Below, piece by piece: positions 44,745 through 54,090 of a DNA stretch of 64,000 bases. The stretch is from Pseudomonas koreensis (GTDB lineage Bacteria > Pseudomonadota > Gammaproteobacteria > Pseudomonadales > Pseudomonadaceae), in contig NZ_JAOEJU010000030.1 of assembly GCF_025447595.1 (NCBI RefSeq), positions 1-64,000 of the forward strand, given 5' to 3'. Position numbers and translations under genes: made by a program. Numbering within the stretch: position 1 is the first letter of the stretch; each line of letters starts with the position of its first letter. The notes beneath the pieces are model-generated. The model was not told the origin of the DNA and searched no databases. It saw only the letters and a list, made by a program, of their open reading frames with translations.

Positions 44745-45920
44745 ATGAGCTTGAATCCTAGAGACGTCGTGATTGTCGACTTCGGTCGTACTCCGATGGG
44801 CCGCTCCAAGGGCGGCATGCACCGCAACACCCGCGCCGAAGACATGTCGGCGCACCTGATCAGCAAACTGCTGGAACGCAACACCAAGGTCGATCCTGCC
44901 GAAGTCGAAGACGTGATCTGGGGCTGTGTGAACCAGACCCTGGAACAAGGCTGGAACATCGCGCGCATGGCGTCGCTGATGACCCAGATCCCGCACACCT
45001 CGGCCGGCCAGACCGTCAGCCGTCTGTGCGGCTCGTCGATGAGCGCGCTGCACACCGCTGCGCAAGCGATCATGACCGGCAACGGTGACGTGTTCGTGGT
45101 TGGCGGCGTCGAGCATATGGGTCACGTGAGCATGATGCACGGTGTCGATCCGAACCCGCACATGTCTCTGTACGCCGCGAAAGCCTCGGGCATGATGGGT
45201 CTGACCGCTGAAATGCTGGGCAAAATGCACGGCATCACTCGCGAACAGCAGGACGCCTTTGGCGTGCGTTCCCACCAGTTGGCCCACAAGGCGACTGTGG
45301 AAGGCAAGTTCAAGGACGAAATCATTCCGATGCAGGGTTACGACGAGAACGGTTTCCTGAAAACCTTCAACTACGACGAAACCATTCGTCCGGAAACCAC
45401 CCTGGAAAGTCTGGCGGCTCTGAAGCCGGCGTTCAATCCAAAGGGCGGCACCGTGACTGCCGGTACTTCGTCGCAGATCACCGATGGTGCTTCGTGCATG
45501 ATCGTGATGTCGGCACAGCGTGCGCAGGACCTGGGCATTCAGCCGCTGGCCGTGATTCGTTCGATGGCGGTGGCAGGTGTGGATCCGGCGATCATGGGCT
45601 ATGGTCCGGTACCGGCGACTCAGAAAGCACTGAAACGTGCCGGCCTGGGTATCAACGATATCGACTTCTTCGAGCTCAACGAAGCGTTCGCCGCACAGGC
45701 CCTGCCAGTGCTGAAAGACCTGAAAGTGCTCGACAAGATGAATGAGAAGGTTAACCTGCACGGCGGCGCGATCGCCCTGGGTCACCCGTTCGGTTGCTCC
45801 GGTGCCCGTATTTCCGGAACCTTGCTGAACGTGATGAAGCAGAATGGCGGCACCTTCGGGGTGGCCACCATGTGCATTGGCCTCGGCCAAGGCATCTCCA
45901 CCGTCTTCGAACGCGTTTAA
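44745..45920 (+). CDS. fadA: Fatty acid oxidation complex, beta subunit (3-ketoacyl-CoA thiolase)
   Basis: This 391-aa thiolase carries out the last step of beta-oxidation. The active-site Cys lies in VSRLCGSSMSALHTAAQ (about 91), the second catalytic region is GGAIALGHPFGCSGAR, and GLGQGISTVFERV closes the protein. It is cotranscribed with fadB and followed by a terminator. Confidence 0.97.
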   Translation: MSLNPRDVVIVDFGRTPMGRSKGGMHRNTRAEDMSAHLISKLLERNTKVDPAEVEDVIWGCVNQTLEQGWNIARMASLMTQIPHTSAGQTVSRLCGSSMSALHTAAQAIMTGNGDVFVVGGVEHMGHVSMMHGVDPNPHMSLYAAKASGMMGLTAEMLGKMHGITREQQDAFGVRSHQLAHKATVEGKFKDEIIPMQGYDENGFLKTFNYDETIRPETTLESLAALKPAFNPKGGTVTAGTSSQITDGASCMIVMSAQRAQDLGIQPLAVIRSMAVAGVDPAIMGYGPVPATQKALKRAGLGINDIDFFELNEAFAAQALPVLKDLKVLDKMNEKVNLHGGAIALGHPFGCSGARISGTLLNVMKQNGGTFGVATMCIGLGQGISTVFERV

Positions 45921-45935
45921 GCGTCTCGTCGATGG

Positions 45936-45967
45936 AAGCCGGGGCCAAGTGCCCCGGTTTTTGTTTT
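45936..45967 (+). terminator. Terminator of fadBA
   Basis: CCGGGGC-CAAGT-GCCCCGG stem followed by TTTTTGTTTTT. Confidence 0.9.
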
Positions 45968-46019
45968 TGCGGATTTATTTTTGTTTTTATTTTGAAAAAA
46001 TTTGAGTGAGGGCCGAAGC

Positions 46020-46256
46020 ATGCCGATACAACCTGGGCTCTACCAACATTACAAAGGTCCGCAGTACCGCGTATTCAGTGTTGCGCGGCATTCCGAGACC
46101 GAAGAAGAAGTGGTCTTTTACCAAGCCCTGTATGGCGATTACGGCTTTTGGGTACGTCCCTTGAGCATGTTCCTGGAGTCCGTCGAGGTTGACGGGGAGC
46201 GGGTCCCACGCTTTGCTTTGGTGCAAGCCGAACCGAGCCTTTTTTCGAAGCCGTAA
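46020..46256 (+). CDS. DUF1653-family protein
   Basis: This 78-aa protein fits the DUF1653 pattern: PGLYQHYKGPQYRVFSVARH, then VVFYQALYGDYGFWVRPLSMF. The family is widespread and looks like a small beta-barrel; its function is unknown. I chose ATG 46020; an upstream in-frame ATG at 46002 adds six residues. GAGGG lies upstream. Confidence 0.85.
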   Translation: MPIQPGLYQHYKGPQYRVFSVARHSETEEEVVFYQALYGDYGFWVRPLSMFLESVEVDGERVPRFALVQAEPSLFSKP

Positions 46257-46370
46257 GGCGAGTGCGCGCAAAACCCTGCGCTTGACCTCACCTTGTAGCC
46301 ACTATATATAGCGGTGCCGCGTCAGGCGCCAACCGCCTTTCACTTCTAGAATTCAGGAATTTTCTGATCC

Positions 46371-49001
46371 ATGGGCAAATCGCTGGTCATTGTGGAATCC
46401 CCGGCTAAGGCCAAGACCATCAACAAGTATCTGGGCAACCAATACGTGGTGAAGTCGAGTATCGGCCATATCCGAGACCTGCCCACCAGCGGTTCGGCTA
46501 GCGCCAGCAAGGAGCCTGCCGCCAAGCGCGGCAAGGCTGCTGCGGGCGAAGCGCCAGCGCTGTCGCCGAAAGAGAAGGCGCGCAAGCAGCTGGTCTCGCG
46601 CATGGGTGTCGATCCCGAGCATGGCTGGAAAGCCAAGTACGAGATCCTCCCGGGCAAGGAAAAGGTCATCGAAGAGCTGCGCCGGCTCGCCAAGGATGCT
46701 GACACCATCTATCTCGCAACCGACTTGGATCGCGAGGGGGAAGCCATTGCCTGGCACCTGCGCGAAGCCATCGGTGGTGACGACAGCCGCTACAAGCGCG
46801 TGGTGTTCAACGAAATCACCAAGAAGGCGATTCAGGAAGCCTTCTCGGAGCCGGGCGAACTCGACATCGATCGAGTGAACGCGCAGCAGGCCCGTCGTTT
46901 CCTCGATCGTGTCGTTGGCTACATGGTCTCGCCACTGCTGTGGGCCAAGATCGCCCGTGGCCTGTCCGCCGGTCGCGTGCAATCGGTTGCGGTGAAACTG
47001 GTGGTCGAGCGTGAGCGTGAGATTCGTGCGTTCAACCCGGAAGAGTACTGGGAAGTGCATGCCGACCTCGGCACCGCCAAAGGCTCGACCGTGCGTTTCG
47101 AAGTGGCTCGCGAGAAGGGCGAAGCCTTCAAGCCGCTGAACGAAGCGCAGGCGACGGCCGCGCTGGAGAAGCTCAAATCCTCCAGCTACAGCATCGTCAA
47201 GCGTGAAGACAAGCCGACCAGCAGCAAGCCTTCGGCACCGTTCATCACCTCCACACTGCAGCAGGCCGCGAGCAACCGCCTGGGCTTCGGTGTGAAGAAA
47301 ACCATGATGATGGCCCAGCGTCTCTACGAAGCCGGGTACATCACTTATATGCGTACCGACTCGACCAACCTCTCGGCTGATGCCGTGGCGATGGCGCGCG
47401 ATTACATCGAAACCGAGTTCGGCAAGAAGTACCTGCCGGAGTCGCCGAACGTCTACAGCAGCAAGGAAGGCGCACAAGAGGCTCACGAAGCGATTCGTCC
47501 TTCCGACGCCAACACCACGCCAGCCAAGCTGGCCGGCATGGAGCGCGACGCTGAGCGCCTTTACGAGCTGATCTGGCGCCAGTTCCTGGCTTGCCAGATG
47601 CTGCCGGCGCAATACCTGTCGACCACCGTCAGCGTCGCTGCCGGTGACTTCGAGCTGCGCGCCAAGGGCCGCATCCTGAAGTTCGACGGTTACACCCGCG
47701 TGCTGCCGCAAATCACCAAGCCTGGCGACGATGACGTTCTGCCCGACATGGCGCAGGGCGACGTGATGAAGCTGATCAAGCTCGATCCGTCCCAGCACTT
47801 CACCAAGCCGCCGGCCCGTTATTCGGAAGCCAGCCTGGTGAAGGAAATGGAAAAGCGCGGCATCGGCCGTCCTTCGACCTACGCAGCGATCATCTCGACC
47901 ATTCAGGATCGCGGCTACGTGACCCTGCACAACCGTCGTTTCTATTCGGAAAAGATGGGCGACATCGTTACCGAGCGTCTGTCGGAAAGCTTCTCGAACC
48001 TCATGGACTACGGCTTCACCGCCGGCATGGAAGAGAACCTCGATGACGTCGCCCAAGGCGAGCGCGACTGGAAAAACGTGCTGGACGAGTTCTACGGCGA
48101 CTTCAAGAAAAAACTCGAAGTGGCGGAGAATCCGGAAGCCGGCATGCGTGCCAATCAGCCGGTGATGACCGACATTCCGTGCACCACCTGCGGCCGTCCA
48201 ATGCAGATTCGTACTGCGTCGACCGGCGTGTTCCTCGGCTGCTCGGGTTACAGCCTGCCGCCTAAAGAGCGCTGCAAGGCGACAGTCAACCTGGTGCCGG
48301 GCGATGAAATTGCGGCGGACGACGAGGGTGAGTCGGAATCCCTGGTACTGCGCGGCAAGCATCGCTGCCCGATCTGCAGCACAGCGATGGACGCCTACCT
48401 GCTCGACGAGAAGCGCAAGCTGCACATCTGCGGTAACAACCCGGATTGCGCCGGCTACGAAATCGAAGAAGGCAGCTACCGCATCAAGGGCTACGAAGGT
48501 CCGAGCCTGGAATGCGACAAATGCGGCAGCGAGATGCAGCTCAAGACCGGCCGTTTCGGCAAGTTCTTCGGTTGCACCAACCCGACGTGCAAGAACACCC
48601 GCAAGCTGCTGAAGAGCGGTGATGCGGCGCCGCCGAAGATGGATCCGGTGAAGATGCCTGAGCTGAAATGCGAAAAGGTCAACGACACCTACATCCTGCG
48701 TGACGGTGCATCCGGTCTGTTCCTGGCCGCCAGCCAATTCCCGAAAAACCGCGAGACCCGTGCTCCGCTGGTGATCGAAATTCTGCCGCACAAGGACGAG
48801 ATCGATCCGAAGTACCACTTCTTGTGCGACGCGCCGCAGAAAGATCCGGATGGTTTGCCAGCCGTGATCCGCTACAGCCGCAAGACCAAGGAGCAATACG
48901 TCCAGACCGAAGTCGACGGCAAGCCGACTGGTTGGAAAGCGTTCTTTGACGGTGGCAAGTGGACGGTCGAAGACAAGCGTCCGGCGAAAGCCAAGGCTTG
49001 A
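46371..49001 (+). CDS. topA: DNA topoisomerase I
   Basis: This 876-aa type IA topoisomerase relaxes negative supercoils. The N-terminal TOPRIM domain starts KSLVIVESPAKAKTINKYL and holds the acidic ATDLDREGEAIAWHL. The catalytic Tyr is in EAGYITYMRTDSTNLS (about 325). The C-terminal part carries topoisomerase zinc fingers (CTTCGRPM, CPICSTAMD, CDKCGSEMQ with later Cys pairs). A TATATA box lies about 70 bp upstream. Confidence 0.97.
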   Translation: MGKSLVIVESPAKAKTINKYLGNQYVVKSSIGHIRDLPTSGSASASKEPAAKRGKAAAGEAPALSPKEKARKQLVSRMGVDPEHGWKAKYEILPGKEKVIEELRRLAKDADTIYLATDLDREGEAIAWHLREAIGGDDSRYKRVVFNEITKKAIQEAFSEPGELDIDRVNAQQARRFLDRVVGYMVSPLLWAKIARGLSAGRVQSVAVKLVVEREREIRAFNPEEYWEVHADLGTAKGSTVRFEVAREKGEAFKPLNEAQATAALEKLKSSSYSIVKREDKPTSSKPSAPFITSTLQQAASNRLGFGVKKTMMMAQRLYEAGYITYMRTDSTNLSADAVAMARDYIETEFGKKYLPESPNVYSSKEGAQEAHEAIRPSDANTTPAKLAGMERDAERLYELIWRQFLACQMLPAQYLSTTVSVAAGDFELRAKGRILKFDGYTRVLPQITKPGDDDVLPDMAQGDVMKLIKLDPSQHFTKPPARYSEASLVKEMEKRGIGRPSTYAAIISTIQDRGYVTLHNRRFYSEKMGDIVTERLSESFSNLMDYGFTAGMEENLDDVAQGERDWKNVLDEFYGDFKKKLEVAENPEAGMRANQPVMTDIPCTTCGRPMQIRTASTGVFLGCSGYSLPPKERCKATVNLVPGDEIAADDEGESESLVLRGKHRCPICSTAMDAYLLDEKRKLHICGNNPDCAGYEIEEGSYRIKGYEGPSLECDKCGSEMQLKTGRFGKFFGCTNPTCKNTRKLLKSGDAAPPKMDPVKMPELKCEKVNDTYILRDGASGLFLAASQFPKNRETRAPLVIEILPHKDEIDPKYHFLCDAPQKDPDGLPAVIRYSRKTKEQYVQTEVDGKPTGWKAFFDGGKWTVEDKRPAKAKA

Positions 49002-49047
49002 ACTGACTCTGACCTTGTAATGGGCTGATGTTATCGGCCCAATACAA

Positions 49048-49095
49048 CAAAAGGCCGCATGACAACCTTCGGGTTTTCATGCGGCCTTTTTGTTT
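49048..49095 (+). terminator. Terminator of topA
   Basis: AAAAGGCCGCATGA and TCATGCGGCCTTTT form a 14-bp stem around a secondary loop, followed by more T. Confidence 0.9.
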
Positions 49096-49175
49096 AAAGC
49101 TTGCGGTCGGATCGGCTGATCCATGACACTGTCCGGCCTGTGTGAAGCAATTATTTCGTTGTGGAGAGTGCCGAC

Positions 49176-49700
49176 ATGGCCCACGAACTCTATACCCGTA
49201 CCAATCAGAAGATCTATTTCGCGGGTTTGTCGCTGGAAGCGCTGGCCAGGGCCGAAGAGGGGCGGGCGATGAATTCGCTGGCGCTGATTCAGGCCGGGCG
49301 CGAATCCGCACTGTTTCATCTCTACGGTGCGTTGTTGGGGCTGTGTCATGAAATCGCCGGCTTCTACCGTCTGCCGCAAGCCAGTGCGTCGCGGGCGGAA
49401 TCCCTGCTGACCCGCGAAGTGCTGGAGTCGATTGCCATTCCGGAGTTGGCGGAGATGATTGAGCTGGCGGGCAATCCGGAGACCTGGCTGTCTAAGTTGC
49501 TGGCTGCACACTCGGCGCTGTTTCAGCCGCCACGGGTGCCACATAAGCCGAAGGGCGATGTGACGCAGCCGTTGATTCAAGCCGTGAATCTGGATGAGGA
49601 AGAGGTGGTTGAAGAGTTGAGCCGTGAAGAGCTCGAAAGCTGGCGGCAGAACCTCAAGGGGCTGGCGATCCGTTTCCGTGAAGGCTTGAACGAGTGCTGA
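49176..49700 (+). CDS. DUF6586-family protein (PA3010-like)
   Basis: This 174-aa, mostly helical cytoplasmic protein starts MAHELYTRTNQKIYFAGLSL. The C-terminal part is acidic (LDEEEVVEELSREELESW). It resembles the Pseudomonas protein family found between topA and sulA-lexA in P. aeruginosa; the function is unknown. ATG 49176 has GGAGA upstream. Confidence 0.75.
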   Translation: MAHELYTRTNQKIYFAGLSLEALARAEEGRAMNSLALIQAGRESALFHLYGALLGLCHEIAGFYRLPQASASRAESLLTREVLESIAIPELAEMIELAGNPETWLSKLLAAHSALFQPPRVPHKPKGDVTQPLIQAVNLDEEEVVEELSREELESWRQNLKGLAIRFREGLNEC

Positions 49701-49806
49701 GGAACTGTGGACTGGCGGCGACGAGAGGCGTGCTGCTGGTCAAGATCCTGAGCGAAGCCTGAATGATGTCTATATAATCCCTGCCTTTCGTGGAGAACAG
49801 ACCTAT

Positions 49807-50040
49807 ATGCCAACGTCCTTTCTAGAAATTGTCGAGCTACCAGACGGCCGAATCGAACTGCGCAGGGCCGAGGACGAGGGTTCTCTGGTGACTCTGGATT
49901 TCTCCGAGGATGCCAAGGCGTTTCTGCAGGGGCAGCACGTTGAAATTGCCAAAGCGATGTTGAGCGTCGGCGTGCAAATGGCAGGGCGTATGGTTGAAGG
50001 CGAATTCGATAAGGATGAGGGGCCGCGGGTTCTTCATTGA
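49807..50040 (+). CDS. Conserved small acidic protein of unknown function (PA3009-like)
   Basis: This 77-aa protein (MPTSFLEIVELPDGRIELRR...) has an N-terminal beta-hairpin pattern and a C-terminal helix (HVEIAKAMLSVGVQMAGRMV). No domain is recognised. A TATAAT box at 49771-49776 and GGAGA at 49791 support an own promoter and this start. Its position between the DUF6586 gene and sulA is conserved in Pseudomonas as far as I recall. Confidence 0.8.
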   Translation: MPTSFLEIVELPDGRIELRRAEDEGSLVTLDFSEDAKAFLQGQHVEIAKAMLSVGVQMAGRMVEGEFDKDEGPRVLH

Positions 50041-50126
50041 TCCGCTGTCTGTCAGTTACTGCTCCAGATCGGCTTCTCTATCCCTGGAGAAGCCCAGCGC
50101 TTTACATGGCGCGCATTGTTGCTGAA

Positions 50127-50600
50127 TCACCCCAGACGAATGTTCAGGCTTTGAGCGTCCCCGGTGCGGGCGGCGCTGATCAGTTGTTGCCGCGCCCCTG
50201 CGCTCAGTGGATTTAGCCACGTGACGACCGTGTGGCTGCGGCCCAGGCGTAATGCTTCGCAGGCCAGTTGCTGAGCGCTTTGAGCGCCGCGCGGTTGTAA
50301 CAGCAGGATGCGTTCGCGATTCAATCCTGCGTCCCGCAGCCAGGTCTGGGTCAGGCTGGCTGGCGGTGCAATCAGGGTCAGCCAGCGTGCGTCCTGATCC
50401 TCACTCAATTCGCGAAGAATCGGTGCCAGCAGGTTCAGGCAGTTCCCGGCCGCGCCACGCAGTGACAGTTCACTGAATGCTTCGGGTTCTACATTCCATG
50501 TACGCTCGGTTACATCCTTGAGGATGGGGGCAAGCGGTTGTGCCAGGAATGCCTCGAACAACGGCAGTTGTGTTTGCTGAGGTACGTGTGGGAACTGCAT
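50127..50600 (-). CDS. sulA: SOS cell-division inhibitor SulA
   Basis: This 157-aa protein inhibits FtsZ during the SOS response. It follows lexA on the same strand after 10 bases, and the two share the SOS boxes upstream of lexA. The RecA/SulA-like core is visible in ARWLTLIAPPASLTQTWLRD and RSHTVVTWLNPLSAGARQQL. ATG 50600 has AAAGGAGG upstream; an in-frame start 11 codons earlier overlaps lexA. Confidence 0.92.
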   Translation of the reverse strand: MQFPHVPQQTQLPLFEAFLAQPLAPILKDVTERTWNVEPEAFSELSLRGAAGNCLNLLAPILRELSEDQDARWLTLIAPPASLTQTWLRDAGLNRERILLLQPRGAQSAQQLACEALRLGRSHTVVTWLNPLSAGARQQLISAARTGDAQSLNIRLG

Positions 50601-50610
50601 AAAGCCTCCT

Positions 50611-51219
50611 TTAGCGGCGGATGACGCCGACACTCAAGCCTTCGATGACCAGTTCCTGGTCTTTCAGGTTGACTTCGATAGGGGCGAACTCGGGGTTTTC
50701 GGCAATCAGCCAGACTTTGCTGCCGTCACGCTTGAAGCGTTTGACGGTGACTTCGTCGCCGATCCGGGCAACCACGATCTGACCGTTGCGTGCCTCGCGG
50801 GTGGTGTGAACCGCCAGCAGGTCGCCGTCGAAAATCCCGATGTCCTTCATGCTCATCCCGTGGACGCGCAACAGGTAGTCGGCACGTGGATGAAAGAAGG
50901 CCGGATTGATGTTGCAGGACTCTTCGATGTGCTGCTGGGCGAGAATCGGCGCGCCGGCAGCCACTCGACCGATGATCGGCAGGGTGGATTCGTCGACCTT
51001 GGCTTCGAAGCCAGGGATGCGAATGCCGCGAGAGGCGCCGGGAGTCATCTCGATCGCGCCTTTGCGGGCAAGTGCCTTGAGGTGCTCTTCGGCCGCGTTG
51101 GGCGATTTGAATCCCAGTTCCTGAGCGATTTCCGCACGGGTCGGCGGGTAGCCGTTGTCTTCGAGGCAGCGTTTGATAAAGGCCAGAATCTCGGCTTGGC
51201 GTGGCGTCAGCTTAAGCAT
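50611..51219 (-). CDS. lexA: LexA repressor
   Basis: This 202-aa SOS repressor has an N-terminal winged HTH (LTPRQAEILAFIKRCLEDNG) and a C-terminal S24 peptidase domain. The self-cleavage Ala-Gly bond is in RVAAGAPILA (about residue 90), the catalytic Ser in HGMSMKDIGI and the Lys in VTVKRFKRDG. Two LexA boxes lie 10 and 29 bp upstream, so it represses itself and sulA. Confidence 0.97.
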   Translation of the reverse strand: MLKLTPRQAEILAFIKRCLEDNGYPPTRAEIAQELGFKSPNAAEEHLKALARKGAIEMTPGASRGIRIPGFEAKVDESTLPIIGRVAAGAPILAQQHIEESCNINPAFFHPRADYLLRVHGMSMKDIGIFDGDLLAVHTTREARNGQIVVARIGDEVTVKRFKRDGSKVWLIAENPEFAPIEVNLKDQELVIEGLSVGVIRR

Positions 51220-51229
51220 ATTGATCGCT

Positions 51230-51264
51230 CTGTCTTTTTATACAGTGACTGGGATTATATACAG
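51230..51264 (-). promoter_or_regulatory. Two tandem LexA (SOS) boxes
   Basis: Read on the minus strand they are CTGTATATAATCCCAG (51264-51249) and CTGTATAAAAAGACAG (51245-51230). Both match the CTG-N10-CAG consensus with the preferred CTGTATA left half. They are three bases apart, upstream of lexA. Confidence 0.93.
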
Positions 51265-51407
51265 TGAAGCAGTCTTGGCAATGATCGTTTTTTGCCATGC
51301 CGCCGGACGGTCAGTGACGACGCTGATTAATGTGGCGTCCTTGTTGTGGTTAAATAACTGACCGACCATTCCCAAAACGAACTGGCAGGCTTGACAAGGC
51401 ATAGGCT

Positions 51408-51434
51408 GAAACGTATGTTTCAAACAAGTGTTTG
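51408..51434 (+). promoter_or_regulatory. Double PsrA operator
   Basis: GAAAC-GTAT-GTTTC (51408-51421) directly abuts CAAAC-AAGT-GTTTG (51421-51434), sharing one base. Both fit the PsrA consensus (G/C)AAAC-N2-4-GTTT(G/C). They lie 15 bases before the psrA start codon, so psrA is autorepressed. Confidence 0.85.
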
Positions 51435-51449
51435 TCAGGCGGAGTAGCC

Positions 51450-52157
51450 ATGGCCCAGTCGGAAACCGTTGAACGCATTCTTGATGCTGCAGAACAGCTG
51501 TTCGCGGAAAAAGGTTTCGCTGAAACCTCATTGCGTCTGATCACCAGCAAGGCAGGGGTCAACCTCGCTGCGGTGAACTATCACTTTGGCTCGAAGAAGG
51601 CGCTGATCCAGGCGGTTTTCTCGCGCTTCCTCGGTCCGTTCTGCATCAGCCTCGACAAAGAGCTGGAGCGCCGCCAGGCCAAACCAGAGAACAAGCCTTC
51701 GCTCGAAGAGCTGCTGGAAATTCTCGTCGAGCAAGCGCTAGTGGTTCAGCCACGCAGCGGCAACGATCTGTCGATCTTCATGCGCTTGCTCGGTCTGGCA
51801 TTCAGTCAGAGTCAGGGTCACTTGCGCCGTTATCTGGAGGACATGTACGGCAAGGTTTTCCGTCGCTACATGTTGCTGGTGAACGAAGCTGCACCGCGCA
51901 TTCCTCCTATCGAACTGTTCTGGCGCGTGCACTTCATGCTCGGTGCCGCAGCATTCAGCATGTCGGGTATCAAGGCCCTGCGTGCGATTGCCGAGACCGA
52001 TTTCGGCGTCAACACCTCCATCGAGCAGGTGATGCGTCTGATGGTGCCGTTCCTGGCAGCCGGCATGCGTGCCGAAACCGGCGTCACCGACACGGCGATG
52101 GCCACTGCGCAGTTGCGACCACGCAGCAAGTCCGCACCGGCACCTGCCAAGGTTTAA
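51450..52157 (+). CDS. psrA: TetR-family fatty-acid-responsive regulator PsrA
   Basis: This 235-aa regulator has an N-terminal TetR HTH: ETVERILDAAEQLFAEKGFA, then AGVNLAAVNYHFGSKKALI. In Pseudomonas, PsrA represses its own gene and beta-oxidation genes, activates rpoS, and is released by long-chain fatty acids. The start ATG 51450 has GGAG eight bases upstream. Its usual neighbours lexA and nagZ support the assignment. Confidence 0.93.
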   Translation: MAQSETVERILDAAEQLFAEKGFAETSLRLITSKAGVNLAAVNYHFGSKKALIQAVFSRFLGPFCISLDKELERRQAKPENKPSLEELLEILVEQALVVQPRSGNDLSIFMRLLGLAFSQSQGHLRRYLEDMYGKVFRRYMLLVNEAAPRIPPIELFWRVHFMLGAAAFSMSGIKALRAIAETDFGVNTSIEQVMRLMVPFLAAGMRAETGVTDTAMATAQLRPRSKSAPAPAKV

Positions 52158-52223
52158 CCGTCCATGGGTGGGCGCGGCAGCTGACATCCGCTAAGCTAGC
52201 CGCCCATGTCGACTCTCGTTCTG

Positions 52224-52297
52224 AACCCGTCCCTCATTGAAATCACCAACCCGCCGGGCCATGCCCCAGCTGGTGATTTCGTGGGCGACGGGTTTTT
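52224..52297 (+). terminator. Long nested hairpin terminator after psrA
   Basis: AACCCGTC (52224-52231) pairs with GACGGGTT, and inside it GAAATCACCA pairs with TGGTGATTTC. A T-run follows. It lies 20 bases before nagZ. Confidence 0.75.
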
Positions 52298-52315
52298 CGT
52301 TTTCAAGGAATCTCT

Positions 52316-53326
52316 ATGACTGCTGGCCTGCAAGGCTCGTTGATGGTGGACGTCGCCGGTACCTGGCTGACGGCTGAAGATCGCCAATTGTTGCGCCAGC
52401 CCGAAGTGGGCGGCCTGATCATCTTTGCCCGCAACATCGAGCATCCGCGTCAGGTGCGTGAGCTGAGCGCGGCGATCCGTGCCATTCGTCCGGACTTGCT
52501 GTTGGCTGTCGATCAGGAAGGCGGTCGCGTTCAGCGTCTGCGTCAGGGCTTCGTCCGATTGCCAGCCATGCGCGCCATCGCTGACAACCCGAACGCCGAG
52601 TATCTGGCCGAGCAATGCGGCTGGATCATGGCTACTGAAGTGCTGGCAGTCGGACTCGACCTGAGTTTTGCTCCTGTGTTGGATCTGGATTACCAGCGCA
52701 GTGCTGTAGTTGGCACCCGTTCGTTCGAGGGCGATCCGGAGCGCGCCGCGCTACTCGCCGGTGCTTTCATCAAAGGCATGAACAGCGCCGGTATGGCCGC
52801 CACCGGCAAGCATTTCCCCGGCCACGGCTGGGCGGAAGCCGACTCCCACGTCGCAATCCCCAACGACGAGCGCAGCCTCGAAGAGATCCGCGCCAACGAC
52901 CTCGTGCCGTTCGCCAGGCTCAGAAAGCAACTGGCCGCCGTCATGCCGGCTCACGTGATTTATCCGCAAGTCGACGCACAGCCCGCCGGTTTCTCCCGGC
53001 GCTGGTTGCAGGACATCCTGCGCGGTGAGCTGCAGTTCGACGGCGTTATCTTCAGCGATGACCTGTCGATGGCCGGCGCGCATGTAGTGGGCGACGCCGC
53101 CAGCCGTATCGAAGCCGCGCTCAGTGCCGGTTGCGACATGGGCCTGGTGTGCAACGACCGAGCAGCCGCCGAACTGGCCCTGAGCGCCGCGCAGCGCATG
53201 AAGGTCAAGCCGTCCCCGCGGATCGCACGTATGTGCGGTCAGGCGTTCGCCAACACCGAATACCGTCAGGATCCGCGCTGGCTGACCGCTGTCGGCGCGC
53301 TCAAAGACGCTCAACTGATCGATTAA
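52316..53326 (+). CDS. nagZ: Beta-N-acetylhexosaminidase NagZ
   Basis: This 336-aa cytoplasmic GH3 enzyme removes GlcNAc from anhydromuropeptides during peptidoglycan recycling; the products help induce AmpC beta-lactamase in pseudomonads. The diagnostic loop with the catalytic His is KHFPGHGWAEADSHVAIPND, and the nucleophile Asp is in GVIFSDDLSMAGAH. Length is typical. The mtnP gene follows after 13 bases. Confidence 0.95.
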   Translation: MTAGLQGSLMVDVAGTWLTAEDRQLLRQPEVGGLIIFARNIEHPRQVRELSAAIRAIRPDLLLAVDQEGGRVQRLRQGFVRLPAMRAIADNPNAEYLAEQCGWIMATEVLAVGLDLSFAPVLDLDYQRSAVVGTRSFEGDPERAALLAGAFIKGMNSAGMAATGKHFPGHGWAEADSHVAIPNDERSLEEIRANDLVPFARLRKQLAAVMPAHVIYPQVDAQPAGFSRRWLQDILRGELQFDGVIFSDDLSMAGAHVVGDAASRIEAALSAGCDMGLVCNDRAAAELALSAAQRMKVKPSPRIARMCGQAFANTEYRQDPRWLTAVGALKDAQLID

Positions 53327-53339
53327 GGATTTTTTCGCT

Positions 53340-54077
53340 ATGACGGTTTACGCAATCATTGGCGGCACCGGCCTGACCCAGCTGGAAGGCCTGAGCATTC
53401 GTCAGTCGCTGGCGGTGGATACGCCTTATGGCGCGCCATCGGCCGAGGTTCAGATTGGCGAATACGCCGGCAAGGAAGTGCTGTTCCTCGCTCGTCACGG
53501 TCACCCGCATCGCTTCCCGCCGCACAAGGTCAACTATCGCGCCAATCTATGGGCGTTGAAGCAGGCTGGAGCCGAAGCGGTCATCGCGGTCAACGCCGTG
53601 GGCGGGATTCATCCTGCAATGGGCACCGGACATTTCTGCGTGCCGCATCAGATCGTGGACTACACCAGCGGCCGTGAGCACACCTATTTCGCGGATGATC
53701 TGGAACATGTCACACACATCGACTTCAGCTTTCCCTACAGCGAACCGCTACGTCAGCAACTGATTGCTGCGTTGGCCGCTGAGGGCTGCGAATACAGCGA
53801 TCAAGGTGTGTATGCCTGCACTCAGGGCCCGCGTCTGGAAACCGTGGCCGAGATCGTACGGCTGGAGCGTGACGGCTGCGATATCGTCGGCATGACCGGC
53901 ATGCCGGAAGCGGCGCTGGCCCGTGAGCTGGATTTGGATTACGCCTGCCTGTCGCTGGTGGTGAACCCGGCAGCGGGCAAGACCACTGAAGTGATCACCA
54001 TGGCCGAGATCGAGCAGGCGTTGCACGATGGCATGGGCAAGGTGAAGTCGACGTTGGCGCGGGTGCTCAAAGGCTGA
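53340..54077 (+). CDS. mtnP: S-methyl-5'-thioinosine phosphorylase
   Basis: This 245-aa purine-nucleoside phosphorylase-type enzyme of methylthioadenosine salvage has MTVYAIIGGTGLTQLEGL at the N-terminus, the phosphate-binding HGHPHRFPPHKVNYRANLWA, and GMTGMPEAALARELDLDYAC. In P. aeruginosa the orthologue (PA3004) prefers methylthioinosine, so the name follows that rather than methylthioadenosine phosphorylase. It is probably in one operon with nagZ. Confidence 0.9.
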   Translation: MTVYAIIGGTGLTQLEGLSIRQSLAVDTPYGAPSAEVQIGEYAGKEVLFLARHGHPHRFPPHKVNYRANLWALKQAGAEAVIAVNAVGGIHPAMGTGHFCVPHQIVDYTSGREHTYFADDLEHVTHIDFSFPYSEPLRQQLIAALAAEGCEYSDQGVYACTQGPRLETVAEIVRLERDGCDIVGMTGMPEAALARELDLDYACLSLVVNPAAGKTTEVITMAEIEQALHDGMGKVKSTLARVLKG

Positions 54078-54090
54078 GTCTGGCGTCAGA

